Source: Alphaproteobacteria bacterium
GTDB taxonomy: Bacteria; Pseudomonadota; Alphaproteobacteria; Rhodospirillales; Casp-alpha2
Direction of reading: 5' to 3'
DNA: 64,000 nucleotides
NCBI GenBank assembly: GCA_024279135.1
Contig: JAJRRU010000008.1
Span: 118,971-182,970, forward strand
Shown here: positions 63,303 to 64,000 of the stretch, one piece after another
How the letters are laid out: the number at the start of each line of letters is the position of its first letter
Numbering within the stretch: position 1 is the first letter of the stretch
Translations under genes and position numbers: made by a program
The notes under the pieces: model-generated
The model's input: the letters and a program-made list of their open reading frames with translations, nothing else
Told to the model about the DNA's origin: nothing
Databases searched by the model: none

Positions 63303-64000
63303 TGAGCGGCCCGCCTCATATTTCACCGCATACCCCCCTGTATGCCCTGGTCGACTGCAACAGTTTCTATGTTTCGTGCGAACGGGTATTCCAGCCTGCC
63401 CTGAACGGTCGGCCCACGGTGGTGCTGTCCAATAATGACGGCTGTGTCATCGCACGCTCAACCGAGGCCAAAGCCATCGGCATTGGCATGGGCGAACCCC
63501 TGTTCAAGATGCGCCAGCGCCTGAAGTCCCACGCCGACTACAAGGATCTGGTGATCCGCTCGACCAATTTTACCCTGTATGGCGACCTCAGCCAGCGGGT
63601 GATGAATACCCTGGCACAATTTACCCCCGATCTGGAAATCTACAGCATCGACGAATGTTTCATGGACCTTGGTCATCTGACCATTGCGGACCTGGACGAT
63701 TTCGCCCGCACCGTCCGCCATACGGTCCGCCAGTGGACCGGTATCCCGGTCAGCGTTGGCGTGGCACCCACCAAGACCCTGGCCAAGCTGGCCAACCATC
63801 TGGCCAAGACACACCCGGACGGGGTGTTCGATCTGAGCCCGCCCGACAGGCTGGAAGCGGCCTTGCGCCAGACCAAAGTGGGCAAGGTCTGGGGCATCGG
63901 GCGGCGCTGGGCGGCCATGCTGGAACGCAACGGGGTTTGCACGGCCTATGGTCTGAGCAAAGTGGCACGGCCCTGGGCACGGGCCCGCATGGGGGTGACC
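63302..64000 (+). CDS. umuC: DNA polymerase V catalytic subunit UmuC (partial, 5' end)
   Basis: The first 233 codons of a Y-family polymerase; the rest lies beyond the window. Catalytic acidic residues are visible in [17 protein letters not shown] and in [12 protein letters not shown]. The region [20 protein letters not shown] is the typical fingers/palm segment, followed by the helix-hairpin motif [14 protein letters not shown]. With UmuD' it copies damaged DNA in an error-prone manner. The start overlaps the umuD stop (TAATG), so the two are translationally coupled. Confidence 0.95.
   Translation, partial: MSGPPHISPHTPLYALVDCNSFYVSCERVFQPALNGRPTVVLSNNDGCVIARSTEAKAIGIGMGEPLFKMRQRLKSHADYKDLVIRSTNFTLYGDLSQRVMNTLAQFTPDLEIYSIDECFMDLGHLTIADLDDFARTVRHTVRQWTGIPVSVGVAPTKTLAKLANHLAKTHPDGVFDLSPPDRLEAALRQTKVGKVWGIGRRWAAMLERNGVCTAYGLSKVARPWARARMGVT

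Noticed and set aside
1..64000. CRISPR arrays, tRNA, rRNA and prophage modules
   Set aside because: No regularly spaced repeats, cloverleaf-like stretches with CCA-type ends, rRNA signatures or phage structural genes were seen on either strand.

Overview
The window is a gene-dense stretch of an alphaproteobacterial chromosome, probably a flagellated, Tad-pilus-bearing member of the Rhodospirillales or a related marine order. The lineage call rests on several signals. There is a GTTC-N7-GTTC SOS box at umuD, a DivK-type regulator, a DUF2336 protein, a DUF1127 mini-protein, an SPY (not SPF) tripeptide in RF2, and the characteristic neighbourhoods pyrB-pyrC'-plsY-dprA-topA-rnr-rpmG and amidase-PBP1a-prfB. 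No rRNA, tRNA, CRISPR array or prophage was recognised. The species call is inference.

Layout. 0-14.4 kb is an envelope/surface block. It holds Tad (Flp) pilus genes (cpaB, a TadG-like gene, a TadD-like lipoprotein, a Flp pilin of 59 codons at 13.2 kb), a PilZ protein, DUF2336, a Crp-type regulator, an ExeA/GspA-like ATPase with a GspB-like TPR partner, a GT9 glycosyltransferase, a polytopic GT-C-like protein, a fatty-acid hydroxylase, a GcvA-like LysR regulator and a PleD-like diguanylate cyclase. 14.4-25.5 kb is a housekeeping run on the plus strand: pyrB, a non-catalytic pyrC paralogue, plsY, dprA, topA, rnr, an S41 protease and rpmG. 25.6-36.6 kb has divK, a second Crp paralogue, a secreted unknown, anmK, tyrS, a giant AsmA/YhdP-like protein and glnE. 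36.7-39.0 kb has fliL followed by a small mobile island. 39.0-44.4 kb is a minus-strand operon: amidase, mrcA, an unknown 98-aa gene, and prfB with its programmed +1 frameshift.

45-56.5 kb contains rne (with an in-frame TAA and a still-open 184-codon downstream frame), rpoH, rluD, a small membrane protein, a JAMM protease, threonine aldolase, a U32 protein, a MATE exporter, a nuclease and an MFS permease. 56.4-60 kb is histidine degradation (hutG, hutI, hutF). 60-64 kb has a DUF1127 gene, a LysR remnant, an AhpD-like protein, a methyltransferase-family membrane protein, a PsiE-like protein, and an SOS-controlled umuDC whose umuC runs off the window.

The most notable signals are four. (1) RNase E is split by an in-frame stop yet keeps an intact downstream frame and a strong terminator after it. 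(2) A RAYT-type transposase, a deleted sister copy and a methyltransferase cargo gene sit inside a 19-bp inverted repeat, with four matching REP-like palindromes at gene 3' ends in the window. (3) An ExeA/GspB-like peptidoglycan-remodelling pair lies among Tad genes rather than T2SS genes. (4) Three short genes are easily missed: Flp pilin, L33 and DUF1127.
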